DNA of 64,000 nt, from positions 123,283-187,282 of the forward strand of contig ONHA01000001.1 in NCBI GenBank assembly GCA_900317515.1, in the 5' to 3' direction. The stretch comes from an uncultured Eubacteriales bacterium. GTDB lineage: Bacteria; Bacillota; Clostridia; Lachnospirales; Lachnospiraceae. Of this stretch, positions 9,555-18,579 are shown in pieces. Both the position numbers and the translations under genes were made by a program. The notes below the pieces were generated by a model that searched no databases, was not told where the DNA came from, and saw only the letters and a list, made by a program, of their open reading frames with translations. The first letter of the stretch is position 1. Every line of letters starts with the position of its first letter.

Positions 9555-10004
9555 GCGCTCATTCTCTTCTATTGCCCGAATAATGTCGCCTGTCTTATAC
9601 CCCCGCCGCGAAAGAAAGGCCGAGAGCTTTTCCTTCCGCCGCGGATCCTCCGGTTTGAGAGTCCTCGCCTTTTTCTCAAGAAGCCGTCTGATCTCGGGCA
9701 TCTCGTCAAAATCGCCGGCCTCGAGAAAAGCCTGCTCGATGATATCCCCCGCGATTCCCTTGTTTGCAAGATCGAATTTCATCCTGCGCTCACTCTTCCG
9801 GCCCCGGTTGACCTCGATAAAATGCTTCGCATAGCGCTCGTCGTTGATATACCCGTAGGACTTCACATAGGCGACCGCCAGTTCCCGGTTTTCCTCGGAA
9901 AATCCCGCGCGCTTCAGTTTATCCCTGAGATCCTTCTCCGTCCGGTCCATGTCAAGGAGGAGCGTCATCGCCTTCTTCTTTGCGTTAATCAGCGTATCTT
10001 CCAT
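9546..10004 (-). CDS. recX: Regulatory protein RecX
   Basis: A 152-residue small helical protein that binds RecA filaments and modulates recombination and SOS signalling. The three-helix repeats typical of RecX are visible, including GYINDERYAKHFIEVNRGRKS in the middle and FLSRRGYKTGDIIRAIEE at the end. It lies 56 bases downstream of recA with a hairpin in between, so it is probably made at a lower level by read-through from recA. The ATG at 10004 is the natural start. Confidence 0.9.
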   Translation of the reverse strand: MEDTLINAKKKAMTLLLDMDRTEKDLRDKLKRAGFSEENRELAVAYVKSYGYINDERYAKHFIEVNRGRKSERRMKFDLANKGIAGDIIEQAFLEAGDFDEMPEIRRLLEKKARTLKPEDPRRKEKLSAFLSRRGYKTGDIIRAIEENERLT

Positions 10005-10021
10005 GCTTCACCGTGCGTTTT

Positions 10022-10052
10022 AAAAAGTCACCGGACGCATAAAAGCGTCCGG
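10022..10052 (-). terminator. recA-recX intercistronic terminator
   Basis: CCGGACGC (10031-10038) pairs with GCGTCCGG (10045-10052); the minus strand continues TGACTTTTT. It probably ends most recA transcripts and limits recX expression. Confidence 0.75.
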
Positions 10053-10060
10053 CTTCCATA

Positions 10061-11149
10061 TCACTCTTCCGTTTCGACTTCCGCCTCGTCCGGCATGATC
10101 ATGTCAAGCGCATCCTCATCGGCCGGGAGACCGAATGCGAGACGCACCTTCTGTTCCACTTCATACATGATATCCGGATTGTTCTCCAGATACACCTTGG
10201 CGTTCTCGCGGCCCTGGCCGATCTTTTCGCCGTTGTAGGAGAACCATGCACCGCTCTTCTCGACGATGTCCGTAGAGACTGCCAGATCCAGGATGTCGCC
10301 GGATTTGGAAATGCCCTTGCCGAACATGATATCAAACTGTGCCTCCTTGAACGGCGGCGCCACCTTGTTCTTCACAACCTTGATCCGGGTGCGGTTTCCG
10401 ATAACCTCGCCGCCGGCCTTCAGCGTCTCGATGCGGCGCACATCCATGCGGATGGAGGAATAGAACTTCAGCGCACGGCCGCCCGTGGTTGTCTCCGGGT
10501 TGCCGAACATAACGCCGATCTTCTCACGAAGCTGGTTGATGAAGACCACGATGCACTTGGTCTTGCTGACCGCAGACGTGAGTTTCCGGAGCGCCTGGCT
10601 CATGAGGCGGGCCTGAAGACCCACATGGGAGTCGCCCATCTCGCCGTCGATCTCGGCCTGCGGCGTCAGCGCGGCGACAGAGTCGACAACGATGATATCA
10701 ACGGCGCCCGAGCGGACCATGGTCTCGGTGATCTCCAGCGCCTGCTCACCGGAATCCGGCTGGGAAATATACAGATTGTCGATATCAACGCCGATGTTGC
10801 GGGCATAAACCGGATCGAGCGCGTGCTCCGCGTCCACAAATCCGGCGATGCCGCCCCGCTTCTGCACCTCGGCGACCATGTGAAGGGCGACGGTCGTCTT
10901 ACCGCTCGATTCCGGTCCGTAGATTTCGATGATACGGCCCTTCGGAATACCTCCGAGACCGAGCGCAATATCGAGAGAGAGGGAACCCGTCGGGACGGTC
11001 TCCACGTTCATGTTTGCCTCGGACTCGCCGAGCTTCATGACGGTGCCCTTGCCGAATTCCTTCTCGAGATGGCCGATGGCTGCTTCCAGCGCTTTCTCCT
11101 TGTCGGCGCGCTGCTTTTCTGCATTTAAAGTATTTTTCTGATTCTTCAA
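10061..11149 (-). CDS. recA: Recombinase RecA
   Basis: ATP-dependent strand-exchange protein and co-activator of LexA self-cleavage. The 362 residues contain the Walker [10 protein letters not shown] near residue 74, Walker [14 protein letters not shown]-binding loops including [18 protein letters not shown], and [14 protein letters not shown]. The start is a TTG at 11147-11149, chosen because GGAGAG lies six bases upstream and no ATG is better placed. A consensus promoter and a LexA box lie directly upstream, showing SOS control. Confidence 0.98.
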   Translation of the reverse strand: MKNQKNTLNAEKQRADKEKALEAAIGHLEKEFGKGTVMKLGESEANMNVETVPTGSLSLDIALGLGGIPKGRIIEIYGPESSGKTTVALHMVAEVQKRGGIAGFVDAEHALDPVYARNIGVDIDNLYISQPDSGEQALEITETMVRSGAVDIIVVDSVAALTPQAEIDGEMGDSHVGLQARLMSQALRKLTSAVSKTKCIVVFINQLREKIGVMFGNPETTTGGRALKFYSSIRMDVRRIETLKAGGEVIGNRTRIKVVKNKVAPPFKEAQFDIMFGKGISKSGDILDLAVSTDIVEKSGAWFSYNGEKIGQGRENAKVYLENNPDIMYEVEQKVRLAFGLPADEDALDMIMPDEAEVETEE

Positions 11150-11174
11150 AATAATCTCTCCTTTACTGGGTGCG

Positions 11175-11188
11175 CGAACGTCTGTTCG
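11175..11188. promoter_or_regulatory. LexA (DinR) box of recA
   Basis: CGAAC-GTCT-GTTCG is a perfect palindromic Gram-positive SOS box. It begins 12 bases downstream of the -10 element, where bound LexA would block transcription start. Confidence 0.88.
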
Positions 11189-11199
11189 CTCTAGTAGTT

Positions 11200-11228
11200 A
11201 CAATACACCATACAGGGATAATTGTCAA
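11200..11228 (-). promoter_or_regulatory. Promoter of recA
   Basis: TTGACA (11223-11228), 17-base spacer and TATTGT (11200-11205) on the minus strand, about 50 bases upstream of the TTG start. Confidence 0.85.
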
Positions 11229-11239
11229 GAAGAGATATC

Positions 11240-11295
11240 GCTCTGCATTCGAAAAAAGGGAAAAGAAACGAGGCGGGCGGCCGCAGCCGTCCGCC
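11240..11295 (-). terminator. Terminator of glgA
   Basis: A GC-rich stem of ten pairs with one mismatch, 11272-11281 with 11286-11295, lies 35 bases after the glgA stop. On the minus strand it is followed by TCGTTTCTTTTCCCTTTTTTC. Confidence 0.7.
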
Positions 11296-11330
11296 CCGCA
11301 AAAAACAGTTGAAAGTGACTTAATCTCTCA

Positions 11331-12773
11331 TCAGCCGATGAGCCAGTCATAGAGCTCCTGATACTTGAGCGCCGAGCTCTCCCAGGAGAAGTCCTTGTTC
11401 ATGGCGCGCTCGACCATCTTGTTCCACTCGCGCTTGTTGTCATAGAAGACCTTCTCCGCGTAGCGGACAGTGCCCATCATCTCATGAGCATTGTAGTTGA
11501 CGAACGAGAAGCCCGTGCCGGTGCTCTCATACTCGTTGTACGGCTGAACCGTATCCTTTAAGCCGCCGGTCTCGCGGACGATCGGAAGCGAGCCGTAGCG
11601 CAGGGAGATGAGCTGGGACAGTCCGCACGGCTCAAACTGGGACGGCATAAGGAAGGCATCCGAAGCCGCATAGATCTTGTGGGAGAGCGCCTCGTTGTAA
11701 TAGATCTGCGCGGATACTCTTCCGCCGTACTTCCATGCGAAGTGGCGGAACATATTCTCGTATCTCTCCTCGCCGGTGCCAAGGATGACGAACTGAACGG
11801 CGTCCTGGCACATCTCGTCCATCACGTACGCGATCAGGTCGAAGCCCTTCTGATCCGTAAGACGGGAGACGATACCGATCAGCATGGCCTTCGGATCGAC
11901 ATCAAGGCCGATATCCGCCTGCAGAGCGGTCTTGTTCTTGACTTTCTCCTTACGGAAATTCTCAACCGAGTAGTTCTTGTAGATGAGCTTGTCGGTCTCC
12001 GGATTCCACATATGGTAATCGATGCCGTTGACGATACCGCGCAGGTCGTGCTGACGGGCTCTCATCAGGCCGTCAAGACCTTCGCCGTAGTACGGGATCT
12101 TGATTTCCTCGGCGTACGTGTCGGAAACGGTCGTGATGGCGTCGCAGTAGACGAGACCGCCCTTCAGCATGTTCGCGTCGCGGTTGAACTCAAGCTTGTC
12201 CGGTGTGAAGTAGTAATCCGGGAGGCCGACGATATCCTTCATGGTGCGGATATCCCAGACGCCCTGGAACTTCAGGTTGTGGATGGTCATGACGGTCTTG
12301 ATGCCGCGGTAGAACTCATTGGCCTGGAAGGAGTCATTGAGATAAACCGGGATCAGGCCGGTCTGCCAGTCGTGGCAGTGGATGAGGTCCGGACGGAAAT
12401 CGATCGACGGCAGGATCGAAAGGGCCGCCTTGCTGAAAAATGCAAACCGTCCGATATCATACGGCATGCCCGCATACGGCTTGTCGCAGGTGAAATAGTC
12501 CTGGTTGTCGATGAAGTAATACTTGATGCCCTCGTACTCGCACTCCATGATTCCGACATAGTAGCTGTTCCAGTTGAAATCCATATAGAAATGCGTCTTG
12601 TACTCCAGCATATCTTTCCACTTCTGGGCCATGAAGGAGTACAGCGGCATGATGACTCTGCAGTCATAGTTTTCCTTGTCGAGGCACTGCGGCAGAGAAC
12701 CGACAACGTCGGCAAGACCGCCGGTCTTGACAAACGGCAGGCACTCGGAAGCTACAAACAGAATTTTTTTCAT
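11331..12773 (-). CDS. glgA: Glycogen synthase (GT5, ADP-glucose type)
   Basis: Adds glucose from ADP-glucose to growing glycogen. The 480-residue protein has the GT-B two-domain fold. The N-terminal substrate motif KTGGLADVVGSLP is seen at residues 16-28, and the C-terminal donor site includes FLMPSQFEPCGLSQLISLRYG near 375-395. The second KTGGL-like site (RETGGLKDTV) is present too. It stands alone, without glgB, glgC or glgP, although a GH13-fold protein lies 11 kb away at 23.8-25.7 kb. The ATG at 12773 follows an AGGGAGG. AT-rich DNA upstream (12774-12869) probably carries its promoter, but I could not fix the elements. Confidence 0.95.
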   Translation of the reverse strand: MKKILFVASECLPFVKTGGLADVVGSLPQCLDKENYDCRVIMPLYSFMAQKWKDMLEYKTHFYMDFNWNSYYVGIMECEYEGIKYYFIDNQDYFTCDKPYAGMPYDIGRFAFFSKAALSILPSIDFRPDLIHCHDWQTGLIPVYLNDSFQANEFYRGIKTVMTIHNLKFQGVWDIRTMKDIVGLPDYYFTPDKLEFNRDANMLKGGLVYCDAITTVSDTYAEEIKIPYYGEGLDGLMRARQHDLRGIVNGIDYHMWNPETDKLIYKNYSVENFRKEKVKNKTALQADIGLDVDPKAMLIGIVSRLTDQKGFDLIAYVMDEMCQDAVQFVILGTGEERYENMFRHFAWKYGGRVSAQIYYNEALSHKIYAASDAFLMPSQFEPCGLSQLISLRYGSLPIVRETGGLKDTVQPYNEYESTGTGFSFVNYNAHEMMGTVRYAEKVFYDNKREWNKMVERAMNKDFSWESSALKYQELYDWLIG

Positions 12774-12869
12774 TTCTCAAACCTCCCTGTAAGATTATAA
12801 AGCATCTACTATAGGTGTTCGGCAAATTCTACATAATTCAATTCCGAAAGCACTATATATTTGTTACTA

Positions 12870-14552
12870 TTATAATACATTCTTTTTCATTTGTCGACAC
12901 ATCTCTTTCATTTCTCTGGAAGATTTTAAAGTATTTTCGGTAATTTTCTCCCCGCCGATGAGCCTTGCCAGCTCAAGGACGGATTCCTCCTCCGAAAGCG
13001 CCTCGATTTTCGTGATCGCGGAGCTGTCGGAGAGTTCCTTGGTGATCGCGTAGTGGGTATCCGCCATCGCCGCGATCTGGGGAAGATGCGTGATGGCAAG
13101 AACCTGGCGGTCTCGTGCGATCGCCGACATCTTCTCCGCCACCATCTGGGCCGTTCGTCCCGATATGCCGGTATCCACCTCGTCGAAGATCAGCGTCTCC
13201 GTCTTATCATCCGCGGCAAATATGGTCTTGATGCCGAGCATGATGCGGGAGAGCTCGCCGCCGGAGACCACCTTCGAGAGTTCGCGCCTCGGCTCGCCCG
13301 GGTTGGTCGCGATCATGAAGGAAACCGCATCGCAGCCGTTTGCGGTATAGCCGGCCGTCTCCTCAAAATGAACGGCGAAGTCCGCCTTCGCAAAGTTTAG
13401 CTCACGAAGCTGATCCACGACCTTGCGGGAGAACTCCTCCGCATACCGCTTTCGAAGGACCGACAGTCCCCGGGATGCTTCCCCGAGCGCCTCTTCCGCC
13501 CTCGCGAATTTCTTCTTCAGGCGGATGCGCTCCTCCTCGTAATCGCGAAGAGCCGAGAGCTCCTCCTCTTTTTCCTCCTTTGCCATGAGGATATCGGAGA
13601 TGGTTCGGCCGTATTTTGCCTTGAGACGGTTGATGAGGTCCAGCCGCTCCTCCGTCTCAGCAAAGGCGCTCTCCTCAAACTCAAGGCTGTCCGCGTAGGC
13701 GGCTACTTCCCGGTTGAAATCATTCAAGAGATCATCGATCTCCGAGAGCGTGTTTAAAAGCCCGGCGATCTCCTCGTCGTATTCCGAAACCGAATCGAGC
13801 TCTTTTACGGCCCTTCCGATCTCATCTCCGGCGCCTTCCTCGTAGCCGGTCAGCGTGTGCGCTTCATTCACGGCCGTCACGATGCGGCGGGCGTTTTTCA
13901 TTTTCCGATAGAGAGCTTCCAGCTCCTCGTCCTCACCCTCCTTGAGTCCGGCCGACTCGATATCCTCGATCTCAAACTCCAGGAAGGACATGCGGCGGTT
14001 CCGCTCCTCCTCGGACATCTCTCCGCTGCCGAGCTTCTTCTTAAGCTCCGCGTATACCTTGTATGACTCCCTTACCTTTAAAAGCGCCTCTCTGATCTCC
14101 TCCCGCCCATAGCTGTCGATAAGGTCCAGCTGGTGGTCCGGCCGAAGGAGCTTCTGATGCTCGCTCTGGCCGTGGATATCAAGAAGAAGGGAGCCGACCG
14201 CGCGGGCATCGGCGGCCGTTCTGGTCTCCCCGTTGATGCGGATCGTGCTCCGGTTTCCCTGCATTTTCCGGGAAATTAAGATCACGCCGTCCTCCGCGGC
14301 AATGTCCATCGCCGCGAGAGCCGCCTCCGTCTCCGGATTTGAGACCTCAAAGACCAGCTCCACGAGCCCCGAGGGCGCGTCATCCCGGATCAGCCGCCGG
14401 ACCGGCTTGCCGCCCAGGGCCATGCCGATAGAGTCGATGATGATGGATTTGCCGGCTCCGGTCTCACCCGTCAGGATATTGAGGCCCGGATTGAAATCCA
14501 CATCGACTTCCCTTATGAGAGCCAGGTTTTTAATGTGAAGATTTCTAAGCAT
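12870..14552 (-). CDS. recN: DNA repair protein RecN
   Basis: An SMC-like ATPase that acts early in double-strand break repair. The 560 residues show Walker A LTGETGAGKS at about 28-37, two coiled-coil stretches rich in Glu and Arg (about 150-380), the ABC signature VSGGELSRI and Walker B LIFDEVDTGISG near residue 470-482. It begins three bases after argR, as the last gene of the asp23-to-recN run. In many Firmicutes argR-recN is followed by spoIVB and spo0A; here the next gene is glgA instead. Confidence 0.96.
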   Translation of the reverse strand: MLRNLHIKNLALIREVDVDFNPGLNILTGETGAGKSIIIDSIGMALGGKPVRRLIRDDAPSGLVELVFEVSNPETEAALAAMDIAAEDGVILISRKMQGNRSTIRINGETRTAADARAVGSLLLDIHGQSEHQKLLRPDHQLDLIDSYGREEIREALLKVRESYKVYAELKKKLGSGEMSEEERNRRMSFLEFEIEDIESAGLKEGEDEELEALYRKMKNARRIVTAVNEAHTLTGYEEGAGDEIGRAVKELDSVSEYDEEIAGLLNTLSEIDDLLNDFNREVAAYADSLEFEESAFAETEERLDLINRLKAKYGRTISDILMAKEEKEEELSALRDYEEERIRLKKKFARAEEALGEASRGLSVLRKRYAEEFSRKVVDQLRELNFAKADFAVHFEETAGYTANGCDAVSFMIATNPGEPRRELSKVVSGGELSRIMLGIKTIFAADDKTETLIFDEVDTGISGRTAQMVAEKMSAIARDRQVLAITHLPQIAAMADTHYAITKELSDSSAITKIEALSEEESVLELARLIGGEKITENTLKSSREMKEMCRQMKKNVL

Positions 14553-14555
14553 TGT

Positions 14556-15014
14556 TCACTCCTTTAAGCCGGCGATCTTCTCGAGGCGGTCGATAATGAC
14601 CGGTACATCCTCGACAGTCCTGATGCACAGCATGATCGTATCATCGCCCGCGATACAGCCGAGAACTTCCCGCCAGTCGAGACTGTCGATCGCGGCGCCG
14701 GCCGCCATCGCCATGCCGGAGACCGTCTTTACGACAATGATGTTGAGAGCGCCCTCCGCGGAGACAAACGCGTCCTTCAGGATCCGTTTGTAGCGTTCCG
14801 CCGTGTACAGGATCCCTTTCGGCCTTGCCGCATAGCGGAGCCTTCCGCTCTTTGACGGGATCTTGTGAAGCTCCAGCTGGCGTATGTCCCGGGAGACGGT
14901 CGCCTGCGTCACATTGAAGCCGGCCTTGAAGAGAAGATCCAGAAGTTCCTCCTGAGTCTCAATATCGTATTTTTCGACCAGCTCCAGAATCATCTCATGT
15001 CTTGCATTTTTCAT
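14556..15014 (-). CDS. argR: Arginine repressor ArgR
   Basis: Arginine-sensing transcription regulator; a hexamer binds ARG boxes and also serves as a cofactor for resolution in some species. The 152 residues fit the family. An N-terminal winged helix carries TQATVSRDIRQLELHKIP (about 35-52). The C-terminal arginine-binding and trimerisation domain has CIAGDDTIMLCIR near 125. It lies between nadK and recN in the order common to Firmicutes, with 12 and 3 base spacers. Its targets are not in this window. Confidence 0.93.
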   Translation of the reverse strand: MKNARHEMILELVEKYDIETQEELLDLLFKAGFNVTQATVSRDIRQLELHKIPSKSGRLRYAARPKGILYTAERYKRILKDAFVSAEGALNIIVVKTVSGMAMAAGAAIDSLDWREVLGCIAGDDTIMLCIRTVEDVPVIIDRLEKIAGLKE

Positions 15015-15026
15015 CTTGCGCCTCCG

Positions 15027-15851
15027 TTACGAAACCGCCATCTTCTGGCGCAGAACCTCAAGGAAGCTTCTGTCGGACAGCTTGATCAGGTTCGTCCGCT
15101 TTGATGAGCGGCGCACGATCACGCGGTCGCCGTCCGTGACCTGGATTTCATTTCCCCCGTCGAAGGAGACGGCTGCCTCTGTCGGATCCGGTACATGGCT
15201 GTGGCTGATCTCCACGCAGATCTCATCCTCGCCGCCGAAGATAACGCTGCGCGCGTTCAGCGTATGCGCCGCGACCGGGGTCAGAAGGATGGCCTCCGCC
15301 TTGGGGGAGACGATCGGCCCGCCCGCGGAGAGACTGTAGCCGGTCGATCCGGTCGCCGTGGCGATGATGATGCCGTCCGCCGAGTAGGAATTAAGATAGC
15401 TCCCGTTGACATAGTTCATAAAATCTATGACGCGGAGCGGCCCGTGCCGGATGACCACGACATCGTTGAGCGCCAGATCCTCCGCGATCACCCTGCCGTC
15501 CCGCATGATGACAGCATCCAGCATCATCCTGGGCTCAATGATAAAATCATCCGCAAGCAGCCTGTCCATCGCGGAAAACATGGAACTTTTATCCACCTCC
15601 GCAAGGTAGCCGAGCGTGCCGAGATTGATGCCGAGAAGCGGCAGCTGCCGCTCAACAACCATCTTGGACGCCCGAAGAAGGGTTCCGTCACCGCCGAGAA
15701 CGATCACCGCCTCCGTGTCATCCTCCATATCGGACGCATCGGTGACAAGAGCGCAGCGCGCTCCCCTGTCGGCCATGTAGTCGATGACTCTGGCTGTCAT
15801 TTTATTGCTGCGATCCTTCAGAGGGTTCCGCACAACAGCAAAGTTTTTCAT
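15027..15851 (-). CDS. nadK: NAD kinase
   Basis: Phosphorylates NAD to NADP. The 274-residue protein has the kinase signature GGDGTLLRASKMV near residue 53 and the conserved ATATGSTGYSLSAGGPIVSP near 160. Length and motifs are normal for the bacterial polyphosphate/ATP-NAD kinase family. It lies 12 bases after tlyA and 12 before argR, so it is within one transcript. Confidence 0.95.
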   Translation of the reverse strand: MKNFAVVRNPLKDRSNKMTARVIDYMADRGARCALVTDASDMEDDTEAVIVLGGDGTLLRASKMVVERQLPLLGINLGTLGYLAEVDKSSMFSAMDRLLADDFIIEPRMMLDAVIMRDGRVIAEDLALNDVVVIRHGPLRVIDFMNYVNGSYLNSYSADGIIIATATGSTGYSLSAGGPIVSPKAEAILLTPVAAHTLNARSVIFGGEDEICVEISHSHVPDPTEAAVSFDGGNEIQVTDGDRVIVRRSSKRTNLIKLSDRSFLEVLRQKMAVS

Positions 15852-15863
15852 ATCAGGCCCTCC

Positions 15864-16667
15864 TTACCGGTCGAGCGCATCATGCGCACAAAGAACCGTG
15901 TCCCGGATGATCGCATCGGTGACTTCTCCGCCGCATTTCTCCTTTTCAAGAAGCATCAGATACTCAATATTTCCCTCGGGACCTTTAATCGGAGAAAATG
16001 AAAGCCTCTCCGGCGAAAATCCGATCGTCTCCGCATAATCGCGGACCTTTCGGATCACCTCCTCATGGACCTCCCTGTCACGGACGACGCCGTGCTTGCC
16101 GACCTTTTCGCGTCCCGCCTCAAACTGGGGTTTGATGAGGCAGACCACCTCTCCTGCTTCCGTGAGAAGGTTTTTCACGGGTAGAAGCACCTTTACAAGG
16201 GAAATGAAACTCACGTCTATGCTCGCAAAATCAGCCGCCTGCCCGATATCCTCCGGGAGGACATATCGGATGTTTGTCTTTTCCATGCAGGTGACGCGCG
16301 GGTCGTTTCTGAGCTTCCAGTCGAGCTGGCCCCGGCCTACATCGATCGACCAGACGTGCTCTGCCCCATTCTGCAGCATGCAGTCCGTGAAGCCGCCGGT
16401 CGAGCTGCCGACATCCAGGCATTTTCTGCCGGCCAGGTCAAGGCCGAACTCATCGACGGCCTTCTCAAGCTTCAGCCCTCCGCGGCTCACATAGCGGAGC
16501 GTCTGGCCGCGCACTTCGATGACCGCGGTCTCCTCAAAAGTCGTCCCGGCCTTGTCCTCCTTCACACCGTCCACATAGACGATGCCCGACATGATGACGG
16601 CCTTGGCCTTCTCCCGCGAGGCGCAGAGTCCTTTTTCGGTCAGCAGGATGTCCAGTCTCTTCTTCAT
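15864..16667 (-). CDS. tlyA: TlyA-family rRNA 2'-O-methyltransferase (S4 plus FtsJ-like domain)
   Basis: An S4 RNA-binding domain begins the protein (RLDILLTEKGL, then GIVYVDG). A Rossmann methyltransferase domain follows, with LDVGSSTGGFTDC as the S-adenosylmethionine loop near residue 85 and IKPQFEAGREKVGKHGVVR near 190. TlyA proteins methylate riboses in 16S and 23S rRNA and set capreomycin sensitivity; older databases call them hemolysins. I chose the ATG ending at 16667 because GAGAGG stands seven bases upstream. An ATG at 16682 overlapping the xseB stop would add five residues. It lies in the nusB-xseA-xseB-tlyA-nadK order. Confidence 0.92.
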   Translation of the reverse strand: MKKRLDILLTEKGLCASREKAKAVIMSGIVYVDGVKEDKAGTTFEETAVIEVRGQTLRYVSRGGLKLEKAVDEFGLDLAGRKCLDVGSSTGGFTDCMLQNGAEHVWSIDVGRGQLDWKLRNDPRVTCMEKTNIRYVLPEDIGQAADFASIDVSFISLVKVLLPVKNLLTEAGEVVCLIKPQFEAGREKVGKHGVVRDREVHEEVIRKVRDYAETIGFSPERLSFSPIKGPEGNIEYLMLLEKEKCGGEVTDAIIRDTVLCAHDALDR

Positions 16668-16678
16668 CGGCATTCCTC

Positions 16679-16894
16679 TCATTCAAAATCTTCGGTCTCG
16701 CCGTTCCCGGCGATGATCTGCATTTTCTTCTCCACAAGCTCGATCCGGCCTGACACGTCCTTCACCAGCTTCATGCCTTCCTCGTACAGGCGGAAGGACT
16801 CCTCCAGGGAGATCTTGTCGCTCTCCAGCTTCTTCACCATATCATCGAGTGCCGCAAAGCTCTCCTCGATGGTCATTTCCTTCTTTTCATCCAT
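16679..16894 (-). CDS. xseB: Exodeoxyribonuclease VII small subunit
   Basis: A 71-residue helical protein with the family core FAALDDMVKKLESDKISLEE and EGMKLVKDVSGRIELVEKK. It binds XseA to form exonuclease VII, which degrades single-stranded DNA. The start overlaps the xseA stop by eight bases, indicating translational coupling and matched subunit production. Confidence 0.93.
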   Translation of the reverse strand: MDEKKEMTIEESFAALDDMVKKLESDKISLEESFRLYEEGMKLVKDVSGRIELVEKKMQIIAGNGETEDFE

Positions 16895-18158
16895 GATCGA
16901 TCACCTCCCTGATCTCGGCCCTGACTTTGCCGTCGCTCACAAAGATTGTCAGGACATCACCCTCATGCGCCGATTTCACGCTCGTAAATGCATTTCCGTC
17001 CTCGTCCGTGACAAATGAAAACCCCTGTGAGAGCCTGTCCATCGGATTCAGCCCTTTAAGGCGCCCGATCAGGCCGTGCAGTCTCAGCTTGTCCCGGTAG
17101 AGAGCCTTCGTCATGCCGTCCGCAAGGCGGCGCCCGGTGTTGTCGGTCCGGGCCTTCAGAAGAAGGATCTTCCCGGCCAGCGCCTCGCAGAGCGCATCCT
17201 CCGCATCGAGAAGCATCCTGCGCTTCTCCCGGACGGCCGATTCCGGACTCCGCATGGCAAGCTTCGTCTGCCGAAGACGCAGCTGCATCTTAAGATGGTT
17301 CAGTTTTGTCTCGGGTCCCCTGCGAAGGGCCGTCCTGTAACGATCCAGCGCATCCTTAAATGCCCGGAAATCAAAAACAGCCAGCTCCGCTGCCGCCGAG
17401 GGCGTCGGCGCGCGAAGGTCCGCCACGTAGTCGGCAATCGTTATGTCCGTCTCGTGGCCGACGGCCGAAATTATCGGGGTCTCGCAGTCGAAGATCGCCT
17501 GCGCGACGACCTCCTCATTGAAGGCCCACAGGTCTTCGATGGAACCGCCGCCGCGGCCGACGATGATCACTTCGACGCCGGCTCTGTCCAGGATTTCAAT
17601 ACCGCGGACAATGGATTCCTTTGCCCCTTCCCCCTGCACAAGCGCGGGGTACAGGATCAGCTCCACGTAGGGGTTTCTTCTCCCGGCGATATTCTGGATA
17701 TCCCTGATTGCGGCGCCCGTCGGAGCCGTCACGATGCCGATCCTTTTCGCATATTTCGGAACCGGCTTCTTGTAGCGGGGATCGAACATTCCCATCTCGG
17801 CCAGTTCCTTCTTGAGGCGCACGAAGCGCTCGTAGAGTTCGCCGGCGCCTTCCCGGCTGATTTTCTTTGCGTAGAGCTGATACCGTCCGTCCCTCTCATA
17901 GACCTCGATACTGCCGTCCGCGATCACCTTGTCGCCGTCCGCCATCCTGAAATCCATCCCTCTGCGGTTTCCGGCGAACATGATGCAGTTGATCGTTCCG
18001 GTCGCGTCCTTCAGGGAGAAAAAGATGTGGCCGGAGGTGTGATACTTGCAGTTGGATACCTCACCCCGCACCCGAACAGACGAAAGAAGGATGTCCTGGC
18101 TGAACATCCCTCTTATATAACGATTGATCTGCCCTACCGTGTAAACACTTGCGCTCAT
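16887..18158 (-). CDS. xseA: Exodeoxyribonuclease VII large subunit
   Basis: Catalytic subunit of exonuclease VII. The 423 residues start with an OB-fold (residues about 1-100, VRGEVSNCKYHTSGHIFFSL). The catalytic part has TAPTGAAIRDI, GRGGGSIEDLWAFNEE and SAVGHETDITIADYVADLRAPTPSAAAE, the best-conserved block of the family. A long helical segment follows and ends in GFSFVTDEDGN. It overlaps the nusB stop by four bases (ATGA). Confidence 0.96.
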   Translation of the reverse strand: MSASVYTVGQINRYIRGMFSQDILLSSVRVRGEVSNCKYHTSGHIFFSLKDATGTINCIMFAGNRRGMDFRMADGDKVIADGSIEVYERDGRYQLYAKKISREGAGELYERFVRLKKELAEMGMFDPRYKKPVPKYAKRIGIVTAPTGAAIRDIQNIAGRRNPYVELILYPALVQGEGAKESIVRGIEILDRAGVEVIIVGRGGGSIEDLWAFNEEVVAQAIFDCETPIISAVGHETDITIADYVADLRAPTPSAAAELAVFDFRAFKDALDRYRTALRRGPETKLNHLKMQLRLRQTKLAMRSPESAVREKRRMLLDAEDALCEALAGKILLLKARTDNTGRRLADGMTKALYRDKLRLHGLIGRLKGLNPMDRLSQGFSFVTDEDGNAFTSVKSAHEGDVLTIFVSDGKVRAEIREVIDHG

Positions 18159-18559
18159 GCTTTCTTAGCGATCTCTCCCAGTATTCCGTTGATAAAGGAA
18201 GGAGATTCGTCGCCGCCGAACTGCTTGGCAAGCTCGACCGCCTCGTTGATGGCGACCCCCTCCGGTATTGCCTCATCAAAAATAAGTTCATAGCACGCCA
18301 CCCGAAGGATCGCAAGGTCGCAGCTGGCGAAACGGTCTGTCTTCCAGCCGCGGGCCGTATCGTTCAGCATGCGGTCGATTTCCGGGATCCTGTCATGGAC
18401 TTCCTCGTAACGTTCAAGAAGATAGGCCCGGTCCTCCTCGGAAAGGCCTTCAATGCTGTCCAGATAAAGCGAGAGCTGCTCAGGCATGTCCCGCTCCAGC
18501 GTAAACGCAAAGATAAAAATCATCTTGAAGAGATGTACTCTCAGTTTTCTCCTGCTCAC
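18155..18559 (-). CDS. nusB: Transcription antitermination factor NusB
   Basis: A 134-residue all-helical RNA-binding protein that joins NusE (S10) at boxA to keep rRNA transcription from ending early. LLERYEEVHDRIPEIDRML and the C-terminal INEAVELAKQFGGDESPSFINGILG are typical. The start is a GTG at 18559 with GAGAGGA upstream. It is second in the asp23-nusB-xseA-xseB-tlyA run. Confidence 0.93.
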   Translation of the reverse strand: MSRRKLRVHLFKMIFIFAFTLERDMPEQLSLYLDSIEGLSEEDRAYLLERYEEVHDRIPEIDRMLNDTARGWKTDRFASCDLAILRVACYELIFDEAIPEGVAINEAVELAKQFGGDESPSFINGILGEIAKKA

Positions 18560-18579
18560 TTTGTTCCTCTCATACGGTT

